In this document: in pieces, positions 11,548-23,113 of the stretch
Layout: each line of letters opens with the position of its first letter
How positions within the stretch are numbered: position 1 is the stretch's first letter
Assembly: GCA_963573315.1 (NCBI GenBank)
Contig: OY752149.1
Location: 1,674,001 to 1,738,000 of the forward strand
Reading direction: 5' to 3'
DNA: 64,000 bases
Origin: Entomortierella parvispora
Taxonomy: Eukaryota; Mortierellomycota; Mortierellomycetes; Mortierellales; Mortierellaceae
Translations under genes and position numbers: made by a program
Notes under the pieces: model-generated
The model's input: the letters and a program-made list of their open reading frames with translations, nothing else
The model's database searches: none
Told to the model about the DNA's origin: nothing

Positions 11548-12952
11548 CGCCAACCTTGACTATCGCGTGGTTGAGGTGGTCCGAGTCTGCTCTGCATCTC
11601 CAACACACTCTCGTCCTCAAAGTTCAAATTCATGTTCATGGCAATCATCCCCATCTTCAGATTCCGAGTCGCCTTGGCCCTCCTTGACAAGCCTTCCAGG
11701 TGTTCCAACATCCTCCGGATCTCCCCTTCATCCTGGCTCAATATCTCCCTCGTGATCCTCCCCGCCGCCCTCGACTCTTGAGGATCAAGGACCTCGTACT
11801 CTGTTCGTTCGACAGTTTCAAATGCCTCGTCACCGCGTCCTGTCTCGCAAACCAACCCAAACAGACGACACAACTGTGGGCCTTCACTATCGAATGACCG
11901 CAAAAGACTTCGAGCACAGACCGCATCCGTGCGATCTTTCGGTCTCGTATGTGAGGCCATGGGATTTGAGGTTGAAGGGTCGGGAAAATGTGCGTTGGCA
12001 GTTGGGGATATGACAAACGAAACGGGCCTTGTTCTTTTTCGTCATCAACGGCGACGACGAGGACGATGCTGAAGAAGAAGAGGAAGAAGAGGTGGAAGAG
12101 AAGGAAGAGGATGAAGGGCAGGAATGATCAAAGTGGTCTTTGTAAAAGCAGACGTGCAAGTGGGCGTGATATTGCCTGAAGGAGTAGGGGTTGGTCTGCG
12201 GCCATGTGTGTTTGGGAATTTGCTCTTGTGGAGAACCGACGAGAAAACGGGAGTTGAGCGTGCAGAGAATCTGGATGGGAATGGACTTGCAGCGAGACTC
12301 ATTACCGGACTTGAGGGTGAAGGTGGAGCAAGGGAGGCAGACGGATAAGAATAGTTCGGTGGGAAGAACGTGGAAAAAGATGAAGGCAGCGGCTCCGAGG
12401 AGGAGGAGGAGGATGATGATGATGGTTGCTTCATCAGGAGAGTCTCCGGCGACATTGCGCTCTGGACTTGATGAGGATGCTGCCAAGACTGCATGTGATG
12501 GTGGTGTTCCTGAGCATTGGCAAGAGATGAAGCTGATCGGGGAGTGGCCGTTTGGTCCACCGCGTCCAAGATCGTGTGAGCGTTATCCATCTCTGAGGAT
12601 GAGAAGCGCCTAGTGCTGCCGGTGCTATTGTTCAGGGGCAAGGATGCGAAGTAGTCTGGATCATACATTATGGATGGTGGTGGGTTCGATGGTGAGAGGG
12701 TGGAAAAAATCAACGGACTGCTCGGCGTGGATGATACGAATGTTTCACTGCTGTTGACGCGCTTTAGCGCGATTGGAGGTGGTCGGAGATGATGTGAAAG
12801 GTGATGGACCGCCGTCCCAGAAAAGGGGTGCCAGTTGATTTGACTTGATTGTTGAGTTGGCGCTGGCGTGCTCTGGAGGGAGGCGAGTGACAGGACTTTG
12901 TTCGTGGCCTCATGCATCATCATCAAGTATTGCTGTGAGTCAATGTGCTGTG
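11548..12952 (-). pseudogene. Truncated, frameshifted copy of the C2H2 zinc-finger gene
   Basis: Homologous to the 3' two thirds of the gene at 16615-18714 but lacking its 5' third, which is cut off exactly at the duplication junction 12952. The reading frame is broken at least three times: near 12130 (peptide FTKTT then a different frame), near 11900 within the second zinc finger (CSKSFAVIR, where the intact copy reads CSKSFSRIH and about 40 bases are missing), and near 11780 after LILKSRG. Zinc fingers 1 and 3 are still readable. No start codon is inherited. It arose from the tandem duplication and is decaying. Confidence 0.88.
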
Positions 12953-13265
12953 TCGGTCGGCCAGTTTCACCCAATCCCCACAACAGCCCTAACACCATGT
13001 CCAGTGCATCACGTTTTGCACGAGAATCAGGAGCGGGATAAGGCGTGAGTGATCTTCAAGATGTTTAACGACCAAGGGAACGTTGAGGGCATGTACTGGA
13101 CAGCCTACTGTCTGTTCCATGGCGAAGGAGGGCAGGCTCAGGATCGACAGCGGGCCTTTGAAATCATTTTGGCGGTAACGCGGATGGAGACTACTGGCAA
13201 CTGGTGGCCAGACAGAGGAGCAGAGAGCTATCGACCAATGTCGAAAGTTTGGTATACCTATTTGA
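12953..13265 (+). pseudogene. Broken 3' fragment of the MLKL-like pseudokinase gene
   Basis: Matches 6873-7456 at the DNA level but carries an extra T near 13014 (cgttttgcac versus cgtttgcac), a TGA where copy 1 has a Trp codon (GCGTGAGTG versus GCGTGGGTG, about 13046), and an internal deletion of roughly 190 bases after CGGATGGAG (about 13188). It encodes the Sel1-type tail in pieces and has no promoter or start of its own. Confidence 0.9.
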
Positions 13266-13444
13266 TTATGAAAAAAGGTAAAACATTTTATTTACAAGCT
13301 CTGCTGAGGACTTGAAGCCATTATCAAGGTTGACTCTGCAAGAAAGAAAAAACGGGGGAAGAGTGGTAAGGAAATATATGTAAAGGGCCTTTCTTCATTT
13401 CATTTACCCACTTGTTTTATCCAAGGAAGGGTAGAGAGAGGGGA

Positions 13445-13512
<68 letters not shown>

Positions 13513-13543
13513 CTTGATAGTGGGACTGGGAGGAAGGACCATG

Positions 13544-15751
13544 TCATGATCGATGCTGGGTGCAAGGCCACTTTGAGTTGGTTGTGCATCCATAACAGAA
13601 CTCGTTGCCGCACCGACAGGTCATGTGGTTGCATCCTTTGTGAACAGAGTATTTTTCATAGAGAAGTTTGGGTCAGTTTGATGACCCAGTCAAAGAACAT
13701 CGAGTCTTTTTTGTTTCCTGGGGGGTGAATAACTTTTTTTTTTACCTTGAGTCTTTTCGACCATGTGCTTACATCCGGGGCACTGTTTCCATTTGTGTTC
13801 CGCGGCCAGTTTCTCAAACGCGAGATCGGCCTCCTTGGTCTCCTTGCTAGCCTTGACAGCCTCACAAGTCATCCCTGTTTTGTCGTGTGAGAAGAAAGAG
13901 AGAACGAGAGATTGTCAGTCCCTTTCGGTGTTTTTTTCCTTGTTTGAGAAAAAAAAAAAAAAAAAAGGAGTACGATACCTGAGTGACTTTTGTCGGAACA
14001 AAGGGCACAGAATTGGTAGTCACAATAAGGACAGTTCACCTCCCGAAGATGTTCTCGCGAATGGTCTCCACCTCCATCGATGAGCTGGGCGCACTTCTTT
14101 TGAGGACAATAGATCTATGAGGCAGAACGAAGAACAAAGGGAAGAATGTTGGGGCCTTTTTGTTCTCTCTTTTTTTTTTTTTTTTTTTTTTTCTTCTCAT
14201 TTTGTGATTTCGTGTGCTGTGTCAAGAGAGTGAAAGAGAGAAAATGAAAAGTGAAAATACCTTGTCCTTAACAGCGTACTCTACCGCGGTCGAGTGCCAA
14301 AGGTTGGCATCCCGTCCCAAGAACATTTCAATCAGGAATGGATCCTCGATGGCCTCCCGGCAATTCTCGGCAGGACAGAGCACGGGCCAAGCACGGGCTT
14401 GAACCTGAGTTGCCACATGTCTCGAAAGACATTCAAAGCAAAACAAATGATCTTGTCCACAGGGCAGCGCCCCTCCAAGTTTCAGTGCATCAGACGTCTT
14501 GGCAGGTGAGGAAGGTGAAGACGAAAATGCTGGCGAAAGTGGGAATGTAATTGCACGGGAGGGAGTTGGAGGGAGTGGAGGAGGGGGAACCGAGATCCCT
14601 AAAGGACGTGGACGTGAAGGAGGGGGATCTGGACGACCGACTCGGAAAGCGCTGTACTTGAAAATGGGCAAGTCAACGATGCTTCTCTTGGAGCTGCTAC
14701 CAGTCTGACCGTTGCCATTATTGTTGTCATAGACATCATGGTCGTCGTTGTTGCTATTCGTTCTTGAACGAATCTTGTGTTGGGCAAACAATGACGAGAG
14801 TGAGTTTCGCGACTTTGTCCCTGCTGCCATCGACTGTCGGTGAGACGAGGACGATGCGGGTGGCGCAGTTGTCGAGTGTGAAGGCAAAGCAAACAGGGGG
14901 CGCGAAGGAGGTGGAGGGGACGAAGACGAAAAAGAAGAAGGCGAAGGAGAAGTGGCCTCTTCCAAGGACGAGGTGCGAGAAGAAAGGGAAGAGTTGTTGG
15001 GATGCGAGAACGACAGCGAGGAAGAAGAAGAAGTCGTGGACGATGACATGGATAGATGGTCGAGTGGGTGTCCTGTAGACGACGATGCCGATGGTTGCTG
15101 TTGTTGCCGTTGCTGTTGCTGTTGCTGCCGCTGAATCTCCTGTAGGATCATTTGCTGTTCTGCAAGGTCAAACTCGACTGTCCCCCAATCCACTGCATCA
15201 TCCTCGACCTCAAAGTCCTCCTCGGGTGTGAAAGGGGGTGACGGTGGCGAGGGAGGGGCTACTTCAGGGTTTTGGAGTTGCAAAAGGGAGATCCACTCAA
15301 ACTCTTCAAAGCAAATCTTGCACTCCTTAACCTCTCCCCGTCTGCGAAGAGGCGGGGTTGTTGTTCTAGAAGTTCGGTTAGCAGTGTCAAGGCTGTCCCC
15401 AGCACAGGATGCAAATCCGGAAAGAGTGGGGATAGTGCAAGTCGCCACTAAGTAGGCAGGACTCTCTGTGTATTCGGGTGGAGTCAAGTCCCGAGTCGGT
15501 ATCATTACGGACGAAGGTCTTGCCAAGGATCTGGGTGGGATCGCAGGAGGGGACGACGGAGGCGAAGCTGAAGAAGACGCTTGGTCATGGCGTCGTCGAT
15601 GGGGGTCGTAAACTGAGGTCATACTCGGATACGGACTAGATGTTTGAGGGACAGGGACACGCGAGAGAGAGTAGGCTGGGGAGGAGACAGAGCTGCTTCC
15701 TCCAGGTTTGCTGTCATTGTCGGTGATGACCCTGTAGAGTTGATGTTGCAT
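13544..15751 (-). CDS. RBR-type E3 ubiquitin ligase 2 (paralog of RBR1)
   Basis: Four inferred minus-strand exons: 15751-14261, 14114-13979, 13874-13746 and 13635-13544, 615 aa, with intron positions identical to RBR1. It has the same order: CKICFEEFEW, long Ser-rich insert, LPCGQDHLFCFECL, LCPAENC, IBR, RCPGC (WKQCPGCKHMVEKT), GCNHMTCRCG and FCYGC. RING2 therefore ends CYGC with Gly where RBR1 has Arg. The insert within RING1 is about 270 residues, with only a short Gln run and no long Asp runs. The catalytic RING2 Cys is present. Both paralogs keep an open frame across all four exons, so both are probably expressed. Substrate unknown. Confidence 0.87.
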
Positions 15752-16614
15752 CGTTGCTCGGTACCAGAGAGAAAAAAGAGAAAGAAGAAAGAAGATCAGA
15801 GCCGAATCGTACAAGACAGTGAGAGAGGAAGAAGGACTTTCCACCATTCAACGAGGTTAGGATGGAGGGATGAAGTGGTAGGTGGTAGTGGGATCGATTT
15901 GCAAGAGGCAGTCGGGAACAAGGAAGAAAGGAAGAGAGAGAGAAGAGAAGAAGCTGATGATGAAGAAGAACAAGGGCTGACTGGACACGTTGACCGTGCG
16001 ATCAGGCCTCCTCTCTCTCGTTTGTTGTTGCAATGCACTGCAGTGTTACCGTGCACGATTGCCCATCCAAACCTAGCATGCGCCTGTCTGCCTCTGCTTA
16101 GCCTTTCCTCCTGCTGACCCCCCGGCCATTATCCCTTCTGCCCCTTCTTCAAAATGTGCATGCACACTGTCGTTTCTGTCCCGAGACAGACTGCGGTAAC
16201 TCTTTTTCTTCTGGTCTTTTTTTCCTGCAGATGCAGGCCTAGAGCAGAAACGTCGTCTGTTGGACTTAATTTACAAAACTGTCGACCTTCAGGGCCTGAT
16301 GGTCCGTAATTTTATCGGTTGCGTCGACTCGACTCCAGAGGAGATGAGCAGGTCAAATGACCAAAGGGGCAGTGCAAATGTAAAATGTAAAAATGGTTAT
16401 TCTTGCCGGTGTGTTCCCGACTTTCACCGCCTGTTCTGTTTGACCAACCGAAAGGGAACTCAGGAAACAGACGGGCTGGCCAAGTTTGCACGCGCAGAAC
16501 GCAAAAGGAAGCACAAGATCAAGGACAGAGTGCCTGCACTCTATCGTTCTAGATATATTTCTTTCTTTCTATGTTTGGGAGCCTGTGTTTTCTTCTATGA
16601 ATCTTTTTTCTGTT
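15752..16614. other. Intergenic region between zinc-finger gene and RBR2
   Basis: Duplicate of 10781-11547. GA-rich leader sequence lies next to the RBR2 start. No coding sequence is credible. Confidence 0.55.
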
Positions 16615-18714
16615 TCACCAATCTTGACTATCGTACAGCCGAGGCGGTCCGAGTCTGCTGCTCTCCATCTCCAACGCACTCTCGTCCTCAAAGTTCAAGT
16701 TCAAGTTCAAGTTCATGTTCATGGCAATCATCCCCATCTTCAGATTCCGAGTCGCCTTGGCCCTTCTTGACAAGTCTTCCAACTGTTCCAGCATCCTCCG
16801 GATCTCCCCTTCATCCTGACCCAACATCTCTCTCGTGATCCTCCCCGCCGCTGCATCTCTAAAACTCAACCCTCGACTCTTGAGAATCAACGAGCATGGG
16901 TTCTGTTCGTTCGACAGTTTTAAATGTCTCGTCACCGCGTCCTGTCTAGCAAACCGACCCAAACAAACGACACAACTGTGGGCCTTCTCTATCAAATGGC
17001 CCTTCCGATGTCGATCCCGATCATGGATGCGAGAAAAAGATTTTGAGCACAGACCGCATCCGTGCGGTCTTTCGGTCTCGTGCGTGAGGCCATGGGATTT
17101 GAGGTTGAAGGGTCGGGAAAAGGTACGTTGGCAGTTGGGGATATGACAAACGAAACGGGCCTTGTTCTTTTTCGTCATCAAGGGCGACGACGAGGACGAT
17201 GCTGAAGAGGAAGAGGAAGAAGAGGTGGAAGAGAAGAAAGAGGAGGAGGAGCAGGAAGGATCAAAAGTGGTCTTTGTAAAAGCAGACGTGCAAGTGGACG
17301 TGATATTGCCTGAAGGAGTAGGGGTTGGTCTGCGGCCACGTGTGTTTGGGAATTTGCTCTTGTGGAGAACCGACGAGGAAACGGGGGTCGAGCGTGTAGA
17401 GGATCTGGATGGGAATGGACTTGCAGCGAGACTCATTATCGGACTTGATGGTGAAGGTGAAGCAAGGGAGGCAGACGGATTAGAACAGTTCGGTGGGAAG
17501 GACGTGGAAAAAGATGAAGGCAGCGGCTCCGAGGAGGAGGAGGATGATGATGATGATGGTTGCTTCATCAGGAGAGTCTCCGGCGACATTGCGCTCTGGA
17601 CTTGATGAGGATGCTGCCAAGACTGCATGCGATGGTGGTGTTCCTGAGCATTGGCAAGAGATGAAGCTGATCGGGGAGTGGCCGTTTGGTCCACCGCGTC
17701 CAAGATCGTGTGAGCGTTATCCATCTCTGAGGATGAGAAGCGCCTAGTGCTGCCGGTGCTATTGTTCAGGGGCAAGGATGCGAAGTAGTCTGGATCATAC
17801 ATTATGGATGGTGGTGGGTTCGATGGTGAGAGGGTGGAAAAAATCAACGGACTGCTCGGCGTGGATGATACGAATGTTTCACTGCTGTTGACGCGCTTTA
17901 GCGCGATTGGAGGTGGTCGGAGATGATGTGAAAGGTGATGGACCGCCGTCCCAGAAAAGGGGTGCCAGTTGATTTGACTGGATTGTTGAGTTGTCGCTGG
18001 CGTGCTCTGGAGGGAGGCGAGTGACAGGACTTTGTTCGTGGCCTCATGCATCATCATCAAGTATTGTTGAGAGTCAATGTGCTGTGATGTGCCTGTAGTG
18101 ATGTCAATTGGGGTGGTTATATCAGTCGACTGAGGTTCAGTGAAAGACGAAGTAGATCCAAGCGGGACGAGGGGCCGATGACAATTTAGAGTCGATTGTT
18201 CGACCGTCGACATGAAGAAGGGACTTGTGTTGTAAGAAAGAATGTTCCGACCCTGGGCTCTGTGCTGTTGCTGCTGCTCGCCATGAAATGAGCTCTCCTC
18301 ATCGTCCGAAATGTCCATCGACCTCAATTCAGGCGGTGACAAAAGTCCATGCTGTTGCGGTGGAGGTGAGGTGAAAGGAAAAGTGTAACATCCCGAGTGA
18401 TTGCCTCGTAGTCGCGGTGCATCAAGCCTCTGCAGAATAGGGCGATGGTTCTCGATAGTATATTCACTCGGCTGGTTTGCATGCATCCAAGGCTCAGGCG
18501 TCCCAGAGGCTATCGATCCTCCCATCGATGCACTCACTACAAAGCCACTATGAGTGGTATTGGTGCCATTGTTGGGGGTCGAGAATTGAGTTGACGCTTG
18601 TTGTTCCGAGGAAATCGATGATGAAAATGGATGGTTCGAATAAAGAAAAGCTGTCCCAGGCACGGTTGATGATGATAGATTGTCTATATCTCGCGGTAAC
18701 CAAGATGGCTCCAT
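16615..18714 (-). CDS. C2H2 zinc-finger transcription factor
   Basis: Single-exon gene, 699 aa, start ATG at 18714 (MEPSWLPRD). Most of the protein is Ser/Pro/Gln-rich and disordered. Near the C-terminus three C2H2 units follow each other: CHIPNC with HGLTH, CGLC with HRKGH, and CVVC with H but without a clear fourth ligand (HLKLSNEQ), so finger 3 is atypical. A Ser run and KKNKARFVC precede finger 1. Domain order resembles fungal stress or nutrient regulators; the target is not recognisable. A decayed duplicate lies at 11548-12952. The 5' part (18087-18714) lies outside the duplicated unit. Confidence 0.85.
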   Translation of the reverse strand: MEPSWLPRDIDNLSSSTVPGTAFLYSNHPFSSSISSEQQASTQFSTPNNGTNTTHSGFVVSASMGGSIASGTPEPWMHANQPSEYTIENHRPILQRLDAPRLRGNHSGCYTFPFTSPPPQQHGLLSPPELRSMDISDDEESSFHGEQQQQHRAQGRNILSYNTSPFFMSTVEQSTLNCHRPLVPLGSTSSFTEPQSTDITTPIDITTGTSQHIDSQQYLMMMHEATNKVLSLASLQSTPATTQQSSQINWHPFSGTAVHHLSHHLRPPPIALKRVNSSETFVSSTPSSPLIFSTLSPSNPPPSIMYDPDYFASLPLNNSTGSTRRFSSSEMDNAHTILDAVDQTATPRSASSLANAQEHHHRMQSWQHPHQVQSAMSPETLLMKQPSSSSSSSSSEPLPSSFSTSFPPNCSNPSASLASPSPSSPIMSLAASPFPSRSSTRSTPVSSSVLHKSKFPNTRGRRPTPTPSGNITSTCTSAFTKTTFDPSCSSSSFFSSTSSSSSSSASSSSSPLMTKKNKARFVCHIPNCQRTFSRPFNLKSHGLTHETERPHGCGLCSKSFSRIHDRDRHRKGHLIEKAHSCVVCLGRFARQDAVTRHLKLSNEQNPCSLILKSRGLSFRDAAAGRITREMLGQDEGEIRRMLEQLEDLSRRAKATRNLKMGMIAMNMNLNLNLNFEDESALEMESSRLGPPRLYDSQDW

Positions 18715-19359
18715 TGCTGTGCAGTGGAAAAGGAAAGAGGGGACAGATGAGTAGTGAAAATGTGCGAAAAAGGAAGGTCTTTGTAACTGATGTGCAGGAG
18801 GATGGGAAATGAAAAGAAAATGAAAAAAGAGATGGTTGACTTGCGCGCGTGGTTGTGACCACAAAAACGAGTGTCTTTTATGAGGGGACACTGACGTCCC
18901 TATCCTTTTTAGCAATACCATTCATTTGCAGTGCTTCTCGATGATCTTGCCCTGCTTGCGTTTTTTTCGTGTCGGCGGGGAAGATTAACGTTCGTAACAA
19001 AAGAGCGCCCGAAGCATTCGAAACAGAGGCGCGGGTGTGTTTTTGTTGCACAATCAAAATACAGTTTATGACCCTATTGTTTCCCTCGCGCTCGGACATG
19101 TTGGATCTGGGATAATCAACCTGCCACACTCTCTCTTTCTCGTCCCCGCCCGCGTAATATTCATTTCACTGAACTGAAGGGGCTTGGTCACTACAGTTTC
19201 GAGTTTCACTCTCACATTTCTTGTGGGAGAGAAGGAAAGAGCAAAAGTGAGAGGAAGGACGAACATATTCATGTATCCTACAAAGAAGCAAGGACTTGCT
19301 GTTTCTGTGGAAGTCAAGCCCATGTCAAAAATAGTCATTTTATTTTGACGCGAACGACG
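18715..19359. other. Upstream region of the zinc-finger gene
   Basis: About 650 bases without a supportable gene. GA/CT-rich leader sequence lies close to 18715-18840. Confidence 0.45.
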
Positions 19360-20240
19360 CCGACTCTAACTGAGAGCACTAGGAGTCATGTTTGGTAGCA
19401 TGACCCTCGAGCAAAAGTCCCACCGCATTATAAATGTAAGAAAGTAATCTAGTCTGCTGGGACCTTGCTGCTCTGATCGTTGGCAGGAGCGATGGAGGAG
19501 CCGAGGTCGAAGTCGGAGGACTTGGTAGTGATGTCCACCGTGTCCTCTTACGAGACGCGCGTAGTTCTTCGAACTGTGGCACGCGTAAGGCTCAGAACCC
19601 GGGATTGTCGTGTAAAATACGGCGGTTTCCATTAGCTCTTTGTCATTTGCCTCGATGAAGTGATCTGCCTGCCACACGAGGCGACATATTATTCAACAAA
19701 CAGGACACGACACAACTCTATAACGTCTGAATAACTGAGTTGGAGATGCAGCCTAAGTGATTCTATCCTGCAGATGGACAAGATTGACCAACTAGCAAAT
19801 GATCTCTTCAGCACGTCCAGAAATTCTTCGATCCTTGTCCAGGAGCATCAAAGTCGAGTCGTGGGTGAATTCTGCACAAGGAGATATTGCAAACAAGGAA
19901 TTTTCTTCCATAGATAGGGTCTCGTGAACGTTGTATGGGGTTTCCTGCGAATGTTTTCACCTCAAGGCAAAGCCGCATCAGCCGTCCTACATCAATTTGT
20001 CCGCGCAAGCTTGAAGCGCGTCGTCGCTCTGTTTTTTCTCTTTAAGCCGTCATTCTTTTGCAGGCCCAGTTTCCTGGAGGGAAGTGCGCATGAGTGTAGG
20101 AACCACGCCAGATTGCAGACAAAAAAAAAGGCAAATTCGTATTGTTGAAGAATGTCGAGATGTCATATTTGCAATCTGGGTCCATGTCTGGAGTCTCCTC
20201 AGTCTCCATCAAGAGGCCATCCATGAAGTCATTGAGTAAG
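19360..20240 (-). other. Possible decayed multi-exon gene, unrecognised
   Basis: Minus-strand peptide pieces look protein-like but sit in different frames without one consistent splice model. They are LLMETEETPDMDPDCKYDIS (about 20150-20210), PIYGRKFLVCNISLCRIHPR (about 19860-19920) and WQADHFIEANDKELMETAVF (about 19610-19675). No family is recognised. It could equally be chance open frames. Confidence 0.2.
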
Positions 20241-21113
20241 GAATGAAGACAAGGAAGATGTGAGAAGGAGGCGAGATGAAGAGGTGATGAGAAGTGGGGA
20301 GGTGAAAAGCAAACGCGTCCTCAGCGCGCGTGTCGTCGCGGGGTGGTCTGGGTTGGTCGAAGCCTCGACAAGCCCACCGACCAGACCTGTAAACATATAC
20401 CCTGAAGTCAATAAGTGATGCGTGAACCTTTCCACGCGACGAGCTGCCTATGACGCGGGGAGGACATCGAAGGATTAAAAAGCAACGTCGCCATGAACGC
20501 CTGGCTGCCAGTTACAAGACGATTATCCACATCATTTTTACCTTGCATACCCTTGACTTTTCTCCCTTTCCCTCACCTCTTGACTTTTCTTGTCCAGCTC
20601 TCCCTTTCGCTCTTTTCTTATTCTTCCCCATCCATCTTTTTCCTGTTCCTTCTATTCTTCTGTCCCTTCCCATGTATTTCTTTTCTTGTCCTCGCCTTGG
20701 AGTTGCCCCTTTCTTTCCCTGCCCTTCCCTTTCTCTGACCTTGACTCCACATCCCTCACTGTTCTCCACTGAAGTTGTCCACTGTACTGTCCCTCAGGTT
20801 CCCTTGTCCCTACTTGTCCCTGCTCTCACTCTTCCCTGCCCCTCACAATCATAGTCGGGTCTTCAACATCCGTTTTCACTGTAGAGGTCCATTATATGGA
20901 ATATTCTCGCTCCATCCTCAAGACCACGTCGCTGTAAACCATCCTATGTAAAATAATAATCCCTCATAACGTGCTTTATTGATCATAGGATCGGATAATG
21001 ACGATCGAAGAGGACGGTGTTCCTCTCATGAGTTGTGATATGAAGAGCGAGGAGGGGTTGAGAAGATGTAAAATGGCCGTTGACAAAATGCACTTTTTGT
21101 CAAAATGCTTGGA
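20241..21113. other. Gene-free stretch with pyrimidine-rich low-complexity tract
   Basis: Positions 20550-20850 are dominated by C and T on the plus strand; the frames across it are low-complexity artefacts. Nothing else is supportable up to the cupredoxin gene. Confidence 0.5.
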
Positions 21114-21497
21114 CTAGGCTGTGGTGGACGTTGAATTCTCCTTGACAATGACCACTCCATGCATGGTGCCAATTACACAATGGGGAAGACAAAAGTAGGG
21201 GAATTCTCCGGCTTTGTCAAACTTGTGTGTAAACGTATCACCTGGCCAAACGAATCCACTGCTGAAGTCCTGACGACCGGCGAGTGCGAGGCAGTTAACT
21301 CCTTCATCGACAGTGTGAGGGATGAAGCCCTTGTTAGTCCATTTAACGGAATCGCCGACGTTAATTTCAACCTTGTCAGGGCTAAACCTTGGCCACGGGA
21401 GGAACAACATGACAACATCAACAGTCTTGGGTTCGGCGGCAACAGACGACGCGAAAATAATCACTGCGCTCTGAATGAAAAGGGTAATGAATCGCAT
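21114..21497 (-). CDS. Small secreted cupredoxin (type 1 copper protein)
   Basis: Single exon, 127 aa. Residues 1-21 form a signal peptide (hydrophobic core FIQSAVIIFASSVA, cleavage near AAE). The rest is a plastocyanin-like fold: VEINVGDSVKWTNKG, then the four type 1 copper ligands. These are His in IPHTVDEG, Cys and His in YFCLPHC and Met in GTMHG, in the usual C-x2-H-x5-M spacing. It probably binds copper outside the cell or at the wall and may act in electron transfer; the partner is unknown. No GPI tail is evident. Confidence 0.85.
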   Translation of the reverse strand: MRFITLFIQSAVIIFASSVAAEPKTVDVVMLFLPWPRFSPDKVEINVGDSVKWTNKGFIPHTVDEGVNCLALAGRQDFSSGFVWPGDTFTHKFDKAGEFPYFCLPHCVIGTMHGVVIVKENSTSTTA

Positions 21498-22545
21498 GTT
21501 GATATGGTGGTGAGTGTATCAAGATTAGAGTGCGAGGACAAATAGTGACAATTGGAAAAAAAAAGTTAATGAAAACCTGTGGAGTAGGGCTAGGAGAAAT
21601 ATAGACAACATGAGCTCACCAACAAGGGCAGCAAACTAAGAAAAAAAAGGAGGGCGTCCAATGTTCTGAGTCCCTCTTGAATTCCCCAGAATCCCTTGCT
21701 GATCATTCCAGCACCCCTTGATATTTTCAGTGCTCACTGCTTAGTCTCTTGATGCTCTCGGTATCCACCACTCCTCCCTTTTGCCAGGCGCCCCCAGCAA
21801 GCTGCAGAATCTGCATACATGCCAGAGGATGGAATCAAAATCGTCGTAATTGATTCCCGAGCTAGTGGCACAGAAGGCGACTCGTTCTCAAACTGGATTG
21901 AATATGAAATAGAACCTGCCACCGATAGTTCTTGTATTTTCGAGGTTTCAGGTTCAGGATGGCGCAACAGTTCCAGCGACAACCAAAGCACCTTCAGCTT
22001 GTTTGTGCAAAAGGACACTATGTGCGGGAAGAGGAGTGCGGTTGTGAGCTTCAAAACAACACAGCCACCGCTTCCACCGAGCAAGATATCCTATCCAGCA
22101 CCGCCGTCGCACCCGTAACGAACACCGCGATATGGAAAGCATGGTCGTGTCGAGCGATCATGCTACCCAAGGACTTTTTGATTCTTTGATGTCGGTTCTT
22201 TCTCTAATCCTTACAAGATAACTTGTTGAAACTTTGTACACCTGGACAGGACCAATCTTTACTCAGCACAAGGCAATCATTGTATGTTCACATCGTGAAA
22301 AGTTTTGTTTTGAACTCGAGGTTTTTATCAAGTCCCAAGGTGAATTGAAAAGGCCAAAGACATTTGGGTCTTTGCGATCTTTCATAGGAGTGCTTGTTTT
22401 GAAAAACTACACCTCAACGGATTTTTTTGGTCAGGCAACTCGAAGTCCTAGGAGCTTTTCAGTAGTGGGACCTGAGGCGCTCTGCAATTGTTTGAGTTGA
22501 TAGGCTGTTTTATAAACTCCTCCAAGCGTTTCTTGAGCTGTCTTA
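21498..22545. other. Gene-free stretch upstream of the cupredoxin gene
   Basis: Open frames on both strands around 21734-22190 do not resemble any known family and conflict with each other. No RNA gene or repeat is seen. Confidence 0.4.
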
Positions 22546-22860
22546 CTAACTAACGCCAATTACAGTGCCGCCTACAAGATTAGGAACAGCCAAAGGAACT
22601 GAATTGGAGGCTGCGCCTGCATTCTGGATAGCAGCTCCATCATTGTCAATACTTTTTTCCACACCTGCACCACCACCTCCTTCGATAGTACGTCCCATTG
22701 CAGGCAAAGTAGTGTCGAGATCGCCATCATCACTGATAGGAGCGGCTTGTACGGATGAAGGAACGCTTTCGAGACCGACGACGGGGACGATTTGAACAAG
22801 CATTAAGCCAGCCTTGGGGATATTTACAAGGGGAGTAAATACTGAAGGCTGGCAGCAGTA
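22546..22860 (-). pseudogene. Decayed copy of the small secreted protein at 23114
   Basis: The peptide KAGLMLVQIVPVVGLESVPSSVQAAP matches the signal region of the neighbour (KASLMLVLIVLVVGLASVPSYVQAAP; both shown in part here), but the start codon has become GTA (VFTP versus MFSS). The mature part differs strongly (VEKSIDNDG, GGTVIGVS end). Sequence upstream of the start is also shared. A tandem duplicate that lost its start; an unseen upstream start cannot be excluded. Confidence 0.6.
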
Positions 22861-23113
22861 GCGGCGGTTGATAGTGATAAATATCGAAAGGGTGGCAGGA
22901 AGAGCTAGGTATAATATGACCTGTAGTTGCAAACTCTCAGCACAAATGGAGTGCGTGCTCATGTCACCAAAGTTCTACTTTGAACTTTTGGGGTGTTTAT
23001 TAATATTTGGCGTGATTTAGAAAGGTCAAGAAGACAGGGGGTCTTTTGCGATCACTCATCGGGATGCCTGCTTGAAAGACTAACTTTTCAACAGAAATTT
23101 TGTGTCAAGTGTC

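Larger units (their letters stand above)
6873..12952. repeat. Tandem segmental duplication, copy 1
   Basis: This stretch is repeated in the same order and orientation at 12953-18086. It contains the 3' end of the pseudokinase gene, RBR ligase gene 1 and a 5'-truncated zinc-finger gene. The left edge matches at 'tcggtcggccagtttcaccc' (6873 and 12953) and the right edge at 'gtcaatgtgctgtg' (ends 12952 and 18086). The length differs from copy 2 mainly through expanded CAG/GAT-type repeats in the RBR gene. Confidence 0.9.
12953..18086. repeat. Tandem segmental duplication, copy 2
   Basis: Second copy of the unit starting at 6873. It contains a broken pseudokinase 3' end, RBR gene 2 and most of the intact zinc-finger gene; the latter continues past the repeat edge to its start codon at 18714. 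This shows that copy 2 holds the ancestral right-hand boundary and copy 1 the ancestral left-hand boundary. Confidence 0.9.

Noticed and set aside
20450-20854. Plus-strand frame rich in Pro, Leu, Phe and Ser
   Set aside because: It follows a C/T-rich tract and has no protein family features.
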